NCBI RefSeq assembly: GCF_003719335.1
Contig: NZ_RIAS01000011.1
Coordinates: forward strand, 62,001 to 126,000
Length of the DNA: 64,000 nucleotides
Direction: 5' to 3'
Source of the DNA: Paenibacillus amylolyticus
Lineage (GTDB): Bacteria; Bacillota; Bacilli; Paenibacillales; Paenibacillaceae
The notes below the pieces were generated by a model. It worked only from the letters and a program-made list of their open reading frames with translations. It did no database searches and was not told where the DNA came from. Of this stretch, positions 1 to 9,406 are shown one piece after another. Positions within the stretch are counted from its first letter, which is position 1, and each line of letters begins with the position of its first letter. The position numbers were made by a program, and so were the translations under genes.

Positions 1-177
1 ACGTCCTGAATCCCACGTCTCCTTCATCGCCAAACATTTCAGCAACATGCTTTTGCCGCTCCCGCTGGAGCCGACCACCGCAATCATTTCCCCTTGTTGC
101 ATATCAAAACGAATATCACGTAGAATCGGAATACGATCCGCTCCAACGGATTTGCTCAAGTTCTCCACTCTGATCAT
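1..177 (-). CDS. ABC transporter ATP-binding protein (N-terminal 59 residues, cut by window edge)
   Basis: This is the first 59 residues of an ABC ATPase; the rest lies left of the window. The ATG at 177 is preceded by AGGAG eight bases upstream. The visible part has the beta strand before the P-loop and a Walker A motif, GSSGSGKS, at residues 36-43. The signature, Walker B and substrate-defining regions are not visible, so the substrate cannot be named. The MFS transporter gene downstream of the start lies on the same strand but is upstream in transcription order, so the two could share a transcript. Identification as an ABC ATPase is firm; the subfamily is open. Confidence 0.85.
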   Translation of the reverse strand, partial: MIRVENLSKSVGADRIPILRDIRFDMQQGEMIAVVGSSGSGKSMLLKCLAMKETWDSGR

Positions 178-260
178 CGCGATGTCTCCTCTTGTCCATG
201 TTTTTCCCTACTACTAGTGTACTCGGAAATGGACATCAATTTCCATGCGAACACCAGCTT

Positions 261-1451
261 CTATTTTAACACAAATTCCGCTTCGCGTTTACGTCGAAAT
301 GATAGTCCTGTGATACCAAAAATAAAGTACATACATCCAAGCATGACAAACATACTGCCAGGTGAAACCCAGTTGATCAACTGACCTCCCAGATTCGGTC
401 CAACGATGCTTCCTATCGTGAAGTGAAAGGACGCTACCACATTGGCTGCGGGCAGCAACACTTTAGGTAAAATATCTGCGGCATAAGCGAGTCCCAGCGA
501 GAAAAATGAACCGACGAGCCCTCCGGCAATAAGCAATAGCACAAGTGTCAGCCAGAAATGGGTACCCGCCAAAGGAACCAGCATAAATGCTAGACCGCCG
601 CCCATTCCGGCTATCATAAGAATTATTTTTCGACCATATCGGTCACTTAATATTCCGAGCGGAAGCTGCAGGAATAGTCCACCAATCCCTATAAAAGGAA
701 GCAAAGAGGCAATCTGATCGGTATCATATCCCACACGAAGTCCGTATACGGGAAAATTGCTGTTCATGCCTGCTTCCATATAACCGTATAAAAGAGCTGG
801 CAACAGTGCATACCATGCCCAAGCGAAACTGCGGCGAAAGCGTCTTTCTGGAAGATGAGCATGTTCTGCTTTTTCCGGCTTCGTATCCGGAAGCTTCATA
901 AGTACTAGAATGAGCACAGCCGCCATGCCAAGAAACAGCACTAAAAATGGAACAGCATCACCAAACCCGAGCAACTTGATTCCTAATGGCCCGATACTGA
1001 AACCCAGTCCATAAGACATACCATAAAGAGAAATATAACGTCCTCTTTTCTCTGGAGTAGTGACTAACAGCACCCACAGCTGTGCTGCATAATGTAAAGC
1101 ACTGTCGCCGATACCAACAATCAGACGCAGTACAAACCATATTTTAATATCAGGAAAATACGGGAACAAGACCAAGGGAATCATAACCAGAATAAGACCA
1201 CCAACAATTAGCTTTTTAAATCCCAATGCTCCCAGTAAACGTTCGGCTGCCAGTGTCATGGCGAATGAACCAATGTAGAGCGCAGCAGCATTTAACCCGT
1301 TTAACCCGGGAGACACCCCTTGCTGTTCCAGAAAAATGGATAAGACAGGCAGCAACAATCCCTGACTGATCCCCGCCGCAACAATCACGGTAATCAAAAT
1401 CAAATAATTAAAAGTTGAGGGTGATATTTTAGATTTGAACATCAAAGCCAC
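261..1451 (-). CDS. Major facilitator superfamily transporter
   Basis: The 396-residue product is almost entirely hydrophobic and fits the twelve-helix MFS plan: two six-helix halves around a charged central loop near residues 190-210. A conserved MFS-like loop, GILSDRYGRK, lies in the second half between helices 8 and 9, and the order of helices suggests a drug or small-molecule exporter of the DHA1 type. The start is a GTG at 1451 with AGAAGGA about ten bases upstream; an in-frame ATG three codons later is possible but too far from that site. The substrate cannot be deduced. It is transcribed toward the partial ABC ATPase. Confidence 0.85.
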   Translation of the reverse strand: MALMFKSKISPSTFNYLILITVIVAAGISQGLLLPVLSIFLEQQGVSPGLNGLNAAALYIGSFAMTLAAERLLGALGFKKLIVGGLILVMIPLVLFPYFPDIKIWFVLRLIVGIGDSALHYAAQLWVLLVTTPEKRGRYISLYGMSYGLGFSIGPLGIKLLGFGDAVPFLVLFLGMAAVLILVLMKLPDTKPEKAEHAHLPERRFRRSFAWAWYALLPALLYGYMEAGMNSNFPVYGLRVGYDTDQIASLLPFIGIGGLFLQLPLGILSDRYGRKIILMIAGMGGGLAFMLVPLAGTHFWLTLVLLLIAGGLVGSFFSLGLAYAADILPKVLLPAANVVASFHFTIGSIVGPNLGGQLINWVSPGSMFVMLGCMYFIFGITGLSFRRKREAEFVLK

Positions 1452-1662
1452 GATATTTCATTCCTTCTGCAAGCGCAAACAAAGAAAAATCGCCATCGCT
1501 GACGATCTCCAGGCTGTTATTCATATGGATGTATACTTTCTTATAAATCAGGACTAAGCCCTGAACTTGAACATTATAGTGGACAACGCCCGGTAAAACA
1601 AGCCATAATAGTACATAAGTCGCTGTGAATACCTAGATGTGACGGGAGGATTCTGCATCATT

Positions 1663-2583
1663 ATGGCTTATCACGTTAAAATTGATGTTTCACCGATATA
1701 TGAGATGCTCAACAGCTTTTTAGTTTATGTCACGAAAAAGTGGATTCAGCATCTGGACATTGGTCCTGAATGGATTCTGGACGTTGAGCGCAAGCTAAGT
1801 TCCAACGTGCGAGCTGCGCTTGCACCCGCTGCTACGTGGCCTTTTGACGATTTTGATGTCCTGTTCGCCTGGGCAGCATATAAGAATACAACTTTAGAAA
1901 ATCAAGACTTTCTGGACATGCTCACAGAGCTTTCGGCTGACGAATTATTTGCGCGCGTATCGCCATTAATGCCGGAACTTACGATAGAAGAATCGACGCG
2001 TATTCGGAACAGCTACGTCCCATTATTGCGACTATGGGATCAGCACTATTGCCGGAACATTAGCGAAGATCATCGGGTTTGGCTCGAAGAGGATGCTGAA
2101 GAAAAACGCATTTTGCTCGAAAAAATGGGCCCTGAACTGTTAATTGAATATGCTACCGCAGGTGTTATAGTGGAGCCAATCGCTGGTTTAAACGAAGTGA
2201 TTCTGTTCCCAACGGTGCATAACCGCCCTATTAATATGTACTGCTTTTATGAAGGCATGATGATTATTCAGTATCCCGTAGATATACCTGAAGAAAGTGA
2301 AGATGAGCCGCCAACGTGCTTGCTAAGGTTCACACATGCATTGGCCGACCCCGAAAGACTTCGTCTGTTAAGATACGTTTCCGACGAACCGAAGTCACTC
2401 TCGGAGATGTGTGAGGAGCTTGGTAAAGAACAAGATCCTGTCAAAGATCAGGTTACAGCTCTTCGCATTGCAGGTTTACTGCGCACACATTTACTAGGAA
2501 GTAATCGTAAAGAAAAATATAGCATCAGACCTGACGGAGTATCTGAATTGAATATGTTTTTAGAGTCCTACATTCGCATCTAA
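1663..2583 (+). CDS. ArsR-family winged-helix transcriptional regulator
   Basis: The 306-residue protein has a long N-terminal region of unknown fold (about residues 1-225, resembling the DUF5937-type extension seen in some ArsR proteins) and a C-terminal winged helix at about 230-295. The segment ALADPERLRLLRYVSDEPKS and the following SLSEMCEEL...DQVTALRIAGLL are typical of the ArsR recognition region. No cysteine pair suited to metal sensing is visible. A GTG at 1639 would give a longer product, but GGGAGGA at 1644-1650 lies inside that extension and is 12 bases from the ATG at 1663, which I prefer. The HAD gene 62 bases downstream on the same strand is probably cotranscribed. Confidence 0.75.
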   Translation: MAYHVKIDVSPIYEMLNSFLVYVTKKWIQHLDIGPEWILDVERKLSSNVRAALAPAATWPFDDFDVLFAWAAYKNTTLENQDFLDMLTELSADELFARVSPLMPELTIEESTRIRNSYVPLLRLWDQHYCRNISEDHRVWLEEDAEEKRILLEKMGPELLIEYATAGVIVEPIAGLNEVILFPTVHNRPINMYCFYEGMMIIQYPVDIPEESEDEPPTCLLRFTHALADPERLRLLRYVSDEPKSLSEMCEELGKEQDPVKDQVTALRIAGLLRTHLLGSNRKEKYSIRPDGVSELNMFLESYIRI

Positions 2584-2645
2584 CGAATTATTTTATAAGA
2601 TAGTGAATGATCCGCAGGCAAGCGTAGGCAAGGAGTGAACTAGCG

Positions 2646-3410
2646 TTGACCTTATTTAAACAACATATCTTGTTTGACCTTGATGATACACTCGTGTATT
2701 GCAACAAATATTTTAATCTTGTTCTGGGTGAGTTCTTTGAGAACATGCAACAATGGTTTGACGGACATGCCCTGACCACACAGCAGATTCGGGAGAAGCA
2801 ACTCGAAATCGATGTGACTGGCGTGAACAAAGTCGGATTTGCAAGTCACCATTTTCCACAGTCCCTGATTGATACGTATCGATATTTTTCTCGAAAATAC
2901 GAGCGTGCGACATCAACCAAAGAAGAAACGTATTTGAGCAAACTGGGCATGAGTGTCTACACTCAGGACGTTGAGCCTTATCCGCATATGGTAGAAACGT
3001 TGGAGGAACTGAAGTCTGCCGGGCACTCCCTATACTTGTACACTGGCGGTGAGACCGTCATCCAGCAGAGAAAGATTGATCAGATGAAGCTCTCTATTTA
3101 TTTCGATGATCGAATCTACATTCGTCAGCACAAAAATATTGAAGCATTGGAAGGCATTCTGTCCAAAGGTCCGTTTGACCGGCGAGCAACCTGGATGATT
3201 GGCAATTCGCTTCGTACAGATATTATGCCTGCCGTGAATGCCGGAATTCACAGCATCTATATTAAACAGCCTAACGAATGGCAATATAATATTGTTGAAC
3301 TGCAGCCGAATCCGGAAACTTCGATGTATACCATCACAGCACTGGAGGAAGTCCCCAAAGTCATTCATGAGGATATCAAGCAGAAACAACAAAAAAGAAC
3401 CCTTGGTTAA
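2646..3410 (+). CDS. HAD-superfamily hydrolase
   Basis: A 254-residue hydrolase with the HAD nucleophile motif FDLDDT near residues 10-15, a motif II Thr in YLYTGGE, and a motif IV acidic segment MIGNSLRTDIMPA. The architecture matches C1-capped HAD phosphatases. The start is a TTG at 2646 with AGGAGTG eight bases upstream; there is no competing ATG. The stop codon lies inside a bidirectional terminator. The substrate is unknown; the pairing with the ArsR-type gene upstream is the only context. Confidence 0.8.
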   Translation: MTLFKQHILFDLDDTLVYCNKYFNLVLGEFFENMQQWFDGHALTTQQIREKQLEIDVTGVNKVGFASHHFPQSLIDTYRYFSRKYERATSTKEETYLSKLGMSVYTQDVEPYPHMVETLEELKSAGHSLYLYTGGETVIQQRKIDQMKLSIYFDDRIYIRQHKNIEALEGILSKGPFDRRATWMIGNSLRTDIMPAVNAGIHSIYIKQPNEWQYNIVELQPNPETSMYTITALEEVPKVIHEDIKQKQQKRTLG

Positions 3411-3424
3411 AGGGTTCTTTTTTG
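3395..3424. terminator. Bidirectional rho-independent terminator
   Basis: A ten-base-pair stem (left arm 3395-3404, right arm 3410-3419, five-base loop) is followed by Ts on the plus strand and by As on the left that read as Ts on the minus strand. It ends the HAD transcript and the convergent topB transcript. The left arm overlaps the end of the HAD coding sequence. Confidence 0.85.
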
Positions 3425-3456
3425 TTTACTTTCAATTATGCCTGTGATGCCTATGA

Positions 3457-5757
3457 TTATGCTTCCTGTTTTTCACCGGATAATTGACCCGTGACTACAT
3501 CTTTTAAAATAATACGAGCCTTCACCGTGCTTCCATCCTTACGTTTGAACGAAAGAACTTGCGTACTCCCCTTCTCTATCAAAGACTTCAGCATCGTACT
3601 TGTTATTTTTTTGCCAGCATATTCTTTCCAGACAACAAATGTACATCCTTCTTTGAAACGGGAACAGCCATAACCCTTCTTGCCCTCAATAATATGCCCG
3701 GTACAGCCAGGTGAAGGGCATGAAGCAAGTACTTCACGTGCGCCAGAACTTGCAGTGCCCGATTGCGCAGTTGCACCTTTGCTTGAAACCGAGTGTGCTG
3801 TTGATGTCTTGGTCGTTTTGCCAACACTCATAGCCTTATTGCCTGCTTTGTTGCCAGTTCCTCTCCCTTTCCCCTTACCTTTGCCTCTCGCATCTTCACC
3901 AAAGGCATCAGCAGCAGCCGGAGCCTGTACACGCACTTTTTCAATGATAGATAACGTAAACTTCTTGACGTTTTCCATGAACTTGTCCTGTTCAGCTTCA
4001 CCTTTAGAAATTTGATGTAACCGGCGCTCCCATTGTCCCGTCATCTCAGGCGAGGTCAACAAATCTACACCGGCACGGCGGATCAATTCAATCGCTGTTC
4101 GTCCCTTCAGCGTCAGTTGCATCTTTTTCCCTTGCATCGTAATGTAACCTACGTTTTTGAGACGTTCAATCGTAGCCGCTCGTGTAGCTGGAGTTCCCAG
4201 ACCGCTATCCTTCATCGCATCACGAAGTTCTTCGTTCTCGATCTGTTTACCTGCACTCTCCATTGCTTTGAGCAGTGTGCCCTCGGTGTAACTTTTGGGC
4301 GGTTGAGTGGCTTTCTCCTTGAACTCACTCTTCGTACATTGAACAGGCAAGTCAGGCTGTACAGCGAAAGCTTTGTCTGTCCATTCCTCTGCTTCCTCTT
4401 CTTCATTGCTATTTTTCTTCGCTTTTTTCTTGCCAGAAGCACCTTGTTCTTGATCGCCAGAACCAAGCACTACTTTCCAACCGATGGATAATAGTTCTTT
4501 TACAGACGTTTTGAACTGATGTTTCTCGACCTCCGTAAGAACCGTATGCTGTTTATACTCGGCTGCCGGATAGAAATGAGAAAGGAAACGTCTCACAATT
4601 AAATCATAAATATTTTGCTCATCCTTGGACAGCGTACCTGGTCGTTTCAACGTTGGCAAAATCGCATGGTGATCTTCCACCCGACTCGGATTGCAGACCC
4701 CTTTATTATTTTTATGCACCAATTCCGGCTTTGCACCCAAAGCCAGCTCACTGTACGTTCCGTTTTTAAGCAAATTCAGCGTTTTGTGCATACCTTCAAT
4801 GTTCTGCTCTGTTACATAGTTGGAATTTGTACGCGGGTACGAGATCACTTTATGTTTTTCGTACAGGGCTTGAGCAATATCCAGCGTTTTTTTCGCCCCG
4901 TAACCATATTTTGCATTCGCTTCACGCTGTAAAAGAGTCAGGTCATACAGCCGGTATGGATATTCCTTGGTTTGTTTGGCTTCATATTTAATGATCTGAC
5001 CTGTTTTGCCCTTTACACTGGTTGCAATAGCTTCTGCCGTTTCTGCATCCGTAAGTTTATCTCCTTGACGTACACCGCGGTATTCAACACCTTCCTGCCG
5101 AAACCAGGCTACTACTTCATAGAACGTCTGTGACTGAAATGCTTCAATCTCCATCTCACGATCATAGATTAGCGCTAGCACAGGTGTCTGCACACGTCCA
5201 ACAGACAATAGTGCATTATGCCTGGTTGTAAACGCCCTTGAGGCATTCATGCCAATCAGCCAGTCCGCTTCACTGCGTGCACGGGCAGCATAAGTCAGAT
5301 TTTCGAATTCTGCGGCATCTTTCAGTCCATCAAATCCACGCCGAATACTTTCAGCTGTCAAATCGGATATCCACAGACGCTTTACAGGCTGGCGCAGCTT
5401 CAATTGTTGCTGAATCAGAGCAAAAATATATTGCCCTTCCCTCCCTGCATCACAAGCGTTAACGATCGCTGAAGCACGTTTTGCGAGTTCGCCGATGATT
5501 TTGAGCTGATCCTTTGTCCGGGGATTCGGTACAATTTTGAATTGATCCGGAATGATCGGCAAGTCCGCAATGTTCCAGCGTTTGTACTTAGAATCATAGG
5601 CATCCGGTTCAGCCAGTCCAAGCAAATGCCCAATCGCCCAGGTGATAATGTACTGTTCACCTTCCAGATACGTGCGATTATTTTTGGCTTTTGGTTCTAT
5701 GACGGCGGCAATGGTTCTCCCCATATCGGGTTTCTCCGCAATAACCAGTGTCTTCAT
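3457..5757 (-). CDS. topB: DNA topoisomerase III (type IA)
   Basis: A 766-residue type IA topoisomerase that cleaves one DNA strand through a 5'-phosphotyrosine and resolves recombination or replication intermediates. The Toprim domain starts at residue 1 (KTLVIAEKPDMG) and has its acidic motif ACDAGREG at 101-108. The active-site tyrosine is Tyr307 in ISYPRTNSNYV. The body is followed by a low-complexity Gly/Lys linker at about residues 640-690 and a C-terminal zinc-ribbon-like segment (CPSPGCTGHIIEGKKGYGC). AGGAGGAG lies nine bases before the ATG. It is flanked by terminators on both sides, so it is probably a single-gene unit. Confidence 0.95.
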   Translation of the reverse strand: MKTLVIAEKPDMGRTIAAVIEPKAKNNRTYLEGEQYIITWAIGHLLGLAEPDAYDSKYKRWNIADLPIIPDQFKIVPNPRTKDQLKIIGELAKRASAIVNACDAGREGQYIFALIQQQLKLRQPVKRLWISDLTAESIRRGFDGLKDAAEFENLTYAARARSEADWLIGMNASRAFTTRHNALLSVGRVQTPVLALIYDREMEIEAFQSQTFYEVVAWFRQEGVEYRGVRQGDKLTDAETAEAIATSVKGKTGQIIKYEAKQTKEYPYRLYDLTLLQREANAKYGYGAKKTLDIAQALYEKHKVISYPRTNSNYVTEQNIEGMHKTLNLLKNGTYSELALGAKPELVHKNNKGVCNPSRVEDHHAILPTLKRPGTLSKDEQNIYDLIVRRFLSHFYPAAEYKQHTVLTEVEKHQFKTSVKELLSIGWKVVLGSGDQEQGASGKKKAKKNSNEEEEAEEWTDKAFAVQPDLPVQCTKSEFKEKATQPPKSYTEGTLLKAMESAGKQIENEELRDAMKDSGLGTPATRAATIERLKNVGYITMQGKKMQLTLKGRTAIELIRRAGVDLLTSPEMTGQWERRLHQISKGEAEQDKFMENVKKFTLSIIEKVRVQAPAAADAFGEDARGKGKGKGRGTGNKAGNKAMSVGKTTKTSTAHSVSSKGATAQSGTASSGAREVLASCPSPGCTGHIIEGKKGYGCSRFKEGCTFVVWKEYAGKKITSTMLKSLIEKGSTQVLSFKRKDGSTVKARIILKDVVTGQLSGEKQEA

Positions 5758-5792
5758 CCGTCCATCTCTCCTCCTAACCGCCAGTATGACGG

Positions 5793-5824
5793 CAAAAAGG
5801 GGCCTTCCGCCGACGGAAGCCCCT
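5793..5824 (-). terminator. Rho-independent terminator of fur
   Basis: On the minus strand a GC-rich stem with one bulge (arms at about 5814-5823 and 5799-5809) is followed directly by a T run (As at 5794-5798 on the plus strand). It sits 57 bases after the fur stop and before topB. Confidence 0.8.
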
Positions 5825-5880
5825 GCTTCTGAAACTTATTATATCAGATTTTGGATTCAAGAGCACCTATCCGGGATGAA

Positions 5881-6372
5881 TTAACCGGCTGCTGGCTCAT
5901 CAAGCTCATGTTTTTGTCTGCATTCTTTACACACACCTTGAAAATCAAGTCGATGATCGGTCACAGCAAAACCATACTGACGCAAAACCTGTTGCTCCAA
6001 TCGAAGCAATCCATCTTCCATAATTTCTTCCACACTGCCGCATTCCGTACAGATCAAGTGATGATGATGGTGTGAGCCGTCTGTGCTACGCAAATCAAAG
6101 CGTGCAGCTCCATCGCCAAAGTTAATTTTCTCTACAACCTGCAGGTCACTGAGTAGCTCCAAAGTGCGATAAACGGTTGCGAGTCCAATCTCCGGAAACT
6201 TTTCTTTCACCAGAAGAAATACTTCTTCCGCACTAAAATGATCTTTTTCATGTTCCAACAATACACGTACCGTCACTTCGCGTTGCTGAGTTAGCTTATA
6301 TCCTTTATCAACCAATTGGCTTTTGATTTGATGAATTTGCTCTGAAATGGACTTGTCCCGATTACTTGCCAT
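5881..6372 (-). CDS. fur: Ferric uptake regulator Fur
   Basis: A 163-residue metal-dependent repressor. The N-terminal winged helix ends in the recognition helix GLATVYRTLELL (about 63-74). The dimerisation domain has the histidine cluster at 101-105, followed by the zinc-site cysteines Cys108/Cys111 and a second pair Cys148/Cys151. The segment KINFGDGAARFDLR and the overall spacing resemble B. subtilis Fur more than PerR or Zur, so I call it Fur; a search would settle the subgroup. GGAGGTG precedes the ATG. Expected role: Fe(II)-dependent repression of iron uptake genes. No iron uptake genes are in this window. Confidence 0.88.
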   Translation of the reverse strand: MASNRDKSISEQIHQIKSQLVDKGYKLTQQREVTVRVLLEHEKDHFSAEEVFLLVKEKFPEIGLATVYRTLELLSDLQVVEKINFGDGAARFDLRSTDGSHHHHHLICTECGSVEEIMEDGLLRLEQQVLRQYGFAVTDHRLDFQGVCKECRQKHELDEPAAG

Positions 6373-6743
6373 ACGGGTGCACCTCCGTTATATGTTATGT
6401 TACCTGTTCTTACTTAAACGTATCTGCAATAATGTACTCAATTCATTGTCATTTTTATAAGACAGCATCGTCATAGTTAGCATTCAATTTCACACACCGA
6501 ATCAATTGGTCTTCGATCTTATTTATAATAATTATAATATAATAATAAGTCTTTATCTTAGAAAATGCAATGCTCTTATTCACATTGTCATCAGAAATGG
6601 AAAAATTCACGGAAGATTTATAGATAAAAATGTATAGCAAATACCCCTCGCATATGCGAGGGGTATTCATGGCTTTATTCATAATGTAAAAAAATTTTAT
6701 GAAATAAATTAAAAAGGCAGGAAGATTGAACGATGGTACTGGT
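6373..6743. other. 371-base intergenic region between gltD and fur
   Basis: This AT-rich stretch should contain the fur promoter on the right-to-left strand. I see no convincing coding sequence; a possible 75-residue frame on the minus strand has no ribosome binding site and no recognisable content. The only clear structure is the 28-base palindrome listed separately. Confidence 0.6.
6640..6667. repeat. Perfect 28-base palindrome downstream of gltD
   Basis: Fourteen bases at 6640-6653 are exactly mirrored at 6654-6667 with no spacer. It lies 77 bases past the gltD stop. Without a clear T run on either side it is not a textbook intrinsic terminator, but termination or mRNA 3'-end protection is the simplest reading. 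Confidence 0.7.
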
Positions 6744-8231
6744 TTATACCAGCACTGTTGCGCCCATCAAATATTTATCCACTTCACGAGCGGCTTCACG
6801 GCCTTCATTGATAGCCCATACCACTAGACTTTGACCCCGACGCATGTCACCCGCTGCAAATACTTTATCTACGTTGGTGTTGTATTTGCCATAACGTGCT
6901 TTCACGTTCGTACGGCGATCCGTTTCAAGTCCCAACTGCTCAACCAGTGTTTGCTCCGGTCCGTCAAAACCGATGGCAATCATCGCCATCTGCGCAGGGA
7001 ATACACGCTCTGTGCCTGGAATTGGCTGATAAATTTTGCGGCCTGTCTCATCAACAATACGTTCGATTTGAATAGTGTGCAGTTCTTTGAGATTGCCCTC
7101 TTCATCACCCACAAATTTGGTGGTCATGATAGAGAATTCACGTGGATCTTGGCCAAACAATGCTTTGGCTTCTTCTTGTGCATAATCCAGTGTATAAACG
7201 TTTGGAAATTGCGGCCAAGGGTTGTTGATTGGATCACGCTCAAGCGGAGCCTGAGTATGTGTACCAAATTGCGTGATCGTACGGCAACCATGACGCAACG
7301 ATGTAGCAACACAGTCAGAACCTGTATCCCCGCCACCAATTACAATGACATCTTTATCCTTTGCAGAGATATAGTTACCGTCCTCCAGGTTGGAGTCTAG
7401 GAAGCTTTTGATGCTTCCATTCAGGAAGTCCATCGCATAGTGCACACCTTTCAGGTCAGCACCTTCAATGTTAAATTCGCGTGGCTTGGTTGCACCGCCA
7501 CACAGAACAACAGCATCATAATCATTAACAAGTTGCTCAGCCGGAATATCTTTTCCGATCTCTGTATTCGTAATAAACTGGATTCCTTCTGCTGCAAGCA
7601 GGTCTACACGGCGTTGTACCACTTTTTTATCCAGCTTCATCGTTGGAATTCCATACATTAATAATCCGCCGACACGGTCTGAACGTTCATATACTGTTAC
7701 CGTATGTCCAGCCTTGTTCAATTGAGCCGCTGTTGCAAGTCCCGCCGGACCTGAACCGACTACAGCTACACGCTTGCCTGTACGTTTCTCCGGTGGCTGT
7801 GGAACAACCCAACCTTCTTCGAAACCTTTCTCAATAATAGCTTCTTCAATGGTTTTGATCGTTACAGGCTGACCAATCAGGCCCACTGTACATGATCCTT
7901 CACAAGGAGCTGGGCAGATACGGCCTGTAAACTCCGGGAAATTGTTTGTTTTGTGAAGGCGCTCCAGCGCTTCCTTCCACAAACCGCGATAAACGAGATT
8001 ATTCCATTCTGGAATCAGGTTATGAACCGGGCAGCCTGACGTACCCCCAGTCATATCTATACCTGTATGACAATAAGGGGTACCACAATCCATACACCTT
8101 GCACCTTGTGTTCTGAGTTCTTCTTCAGCCATATGTTTATGAAACTCTTCCCAATCCTTGATACGCTCCGTTGGCTCTCGATCCGCAGGGAGCTGCCGTT
8201 TGTATTCCATAAATCCAGTAGGTGTAGACAT
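6744..8231 (-). CDS. gltD: Glutamate synthase (NADPH) small subunit
   Basis: A 495-residue flavoprotein that passes electrons from NADPH to the large subunit GltB for glutamate synthesis from glutamine and 2-oxoglutarate. Two cysteine clusters for low-potential iron-sulfur centres lie at about 42-60 (CMDCGTPYCHTG) and 106-118 (CPAPCEGSC). The FAD site VVGSGPAGLA is near residue 157 and the NADPH site VIGGGDTGSDC near 295. The C-terminal FAD motif VFAAGDMRRGQS is present. gltB is not adjacent, unlike the usual gltAB arrangement, so the large subunit must be encoded elsewhere if this protein works in the standard complex. Confidence 0.92.
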   Translation of the reverse strand: MSTPTGFMEYKRQLPADREPTERIKDWEEFHKHMAEEELRTQGARCMDCGTPYCHTGIDMTGGTSGCPVHNLIPEWNNLVYRGLWKEALERLHKTNNFPEFTGRICPAPCEGSCTVGLIGQPVTIKTIEEAIIEKGFEEGWVVPQPPEKRTGKRVAVVGSGPAGLATAAQLNKAGHTVTVYERSDRVGGLLMYGIPTMKLDKKVVQRRVDLLAAEGIQFITNTEIGKDIPAEQLVNDYDAVVLCGGATKPREFNIEGADLKGVHYAMDFLNGSIKSFLDSNLEDGNYISAKDKDVIVIGGGDTGSDCVATSLRHGCRTITQFGTHTQAPLERDPINNPWPQFPNVYTLDYAQEEAKALFGQDPREFSIMTTKFVGDEEGNLKELHTIQIERIVDETGRKIYQPIPGTERVFPAQMAMIAIGFDGPEQTLVEQLGLETDRRTNVKARYGKYNTNVDKVFAAGDMRRGQSLVVWAINEGREAAREVDKYLMGATVLV

Positions 8232-8773
8232 CTTACGTTTCCCCCATCCGTTCTTGTCTTAATCCCTTCATGCGTATGGCTCTATATGAAATGGATTACT
8301 CTTTTAACCTGAGTTTTTGTCTATTGTATCACAAAATCTACTCAAAGATATTTCAATTATAGTAGCATTTACGACATTGAATATTAAATGGATTATCCGC
8401 ATAATTATTTGTATTTTATACATCATATCGTTCAAATGAACGTATGGTCAATAGCTTAAATTTGGTCTTAAAACAGAGTATAATGCTTTTTTGCAAGCGA
8501 AAGTTGAGAACTGAAAAAGTAATAACGTCATATAAATGTAAGATAAATTATCATTAAATTCAAGCTTTTTAGAAAAATTTATGCTCATTCACGAAAATAA
8601 AGTTTGATTTAAAGCTTTACAACGTTGAAATCCTACAGTTCTTATACTATTCAACCATAAACGCAAGTTGATCCAATGTATATTATGCAAAATTCACCAG
8701 TCTATATGTCATATTGATGTAATAAAGTAATATTTCAAATGACTGTTCACAATCATTTCAAAAAACATAGAAT
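8232..8773. other. Intergenic region upstream of gltD
   Basis: Roughly 540 bases of AT-rich sequence between gltD and the dfrA terminator. It must hold the gltD promoter; a TACAAT near 8321-8326 (minus strand) is a possible -10 element but I see no good partner -35. No coding sequence or structured RNA was recognised. Confidence 0.5.
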
Positions 8774-8827
8774 AAAAAAAGACACTGTTCACGGAAAATT
8801 AGCGTGTTCAGTGTCTTTAACTTTTTT
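8774..8827 (-). terminator. Terminator of the thyA-dfrA operon
   Basis: Arms at about 8778-8793 and 8803-8818 pair over sixteen positions with one two-base internal mismatch. On the minus strand the stem is followed by seven Ts. A T run also follows on the plus strand, so it could work in both directions. Confidence 0.8.
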
Positions 8828-9316
8828 CTAACGTTTGCGCTCGTAAAACTCGAATGTAAAAGGATATACGTTTTTCTCATCCTGCTCGCCTTCGATCTGC
8901 TTCTTTAACTCCCACTCGCTCCAATCTACTTCCGGAAAAAACGTATCTCCCTCAAATTGTTCATGAATTTTGGTGACGACAAGCCGATCCGCAAACGGTA
9001 AAAACTCCCGATATACCTGAGAACCTCCAATCACGCAAAGCTCTTCACCTTGAGCAGCCTTCAGACCTTCTTCAATCGTATGTACGATCTCTGCTTGATC
9101 TGCTCTATAATTCAAGTCCCGGGTTACAACAATATTACGACGGTGAGGGAGTGGCCTGCCGCCGAATGATTCCCACGTATTACGTCCCATAATAATCGTT
9201 TTGTTTATCGTTTGCTGCTTGAAAAAAGCCATATCTTTTGGCAATCGCCAAGGAAGAGAGTTATTACGTCCAATCACACCATTCTCTCCCATTGCCCATA
9301 CCAATTCAATACTCAA
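8828..9316 (-). CDS. dfrA: Dihydrofolate reductase
   Basis: A 162-residue enzyme that reduces dihydrofolate to tetrahydrofolate with NADPH. Visible family motifs: WAMGENGVIGRNNSLPW at the start, with the substrate-binding acidic residue in PKDMAFF; the NADPH-binding IIMGRNTWESFGGRPLPHRRN; and the second Gly-Gly motif CVIGGSQVY. The longest frame begins with GTG at 9325, but AAAGGAGT lies directly against that codon; the TTG at 9316 is ten bases from it and gives the family's typical N-terminus, so I chose it. It lies 90 bases after thyA, whose reaction produces the dihydrofolate it recycles. Confidence 0.93.
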   Translation of the reverse strand: MSIELVWAMGENGVIGRNNSLPWRLPKDMAFFKQQTINKTIIMGRNTWESFGGRPLPHRRNIVVTRDLNYRADQAEIVHTIEEGLKAAQGEELCVIGGSQVYREFLPFADRLVVTKIHEQFEGDTFFPEVDWSEWELKKQIEGEQDEKNVYPFTFEFYERKR

Positions 9317-9406
9317 AAGCCGCACACTCCTTTCTATTTGAAACCGTCCATTTATAAAGGCTTCATCCTCACCGTTTCACAGATAATCGCTTATCGCTCA
9401 TTTAGA

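Noticed and set aside
1639..1662. Upstream GTG start of the ArsR-type regulator
   Set aside because: It precedes the strong ribosome binding site, which sits inside the extension and fits the ATG at 1663.
6515..6550. Possible Fur box upstream of fur
   Set aside because: The AT-rich stretch resembles the 7-1-7 motif only loosely; poly-AT sequence alone is not evidence.
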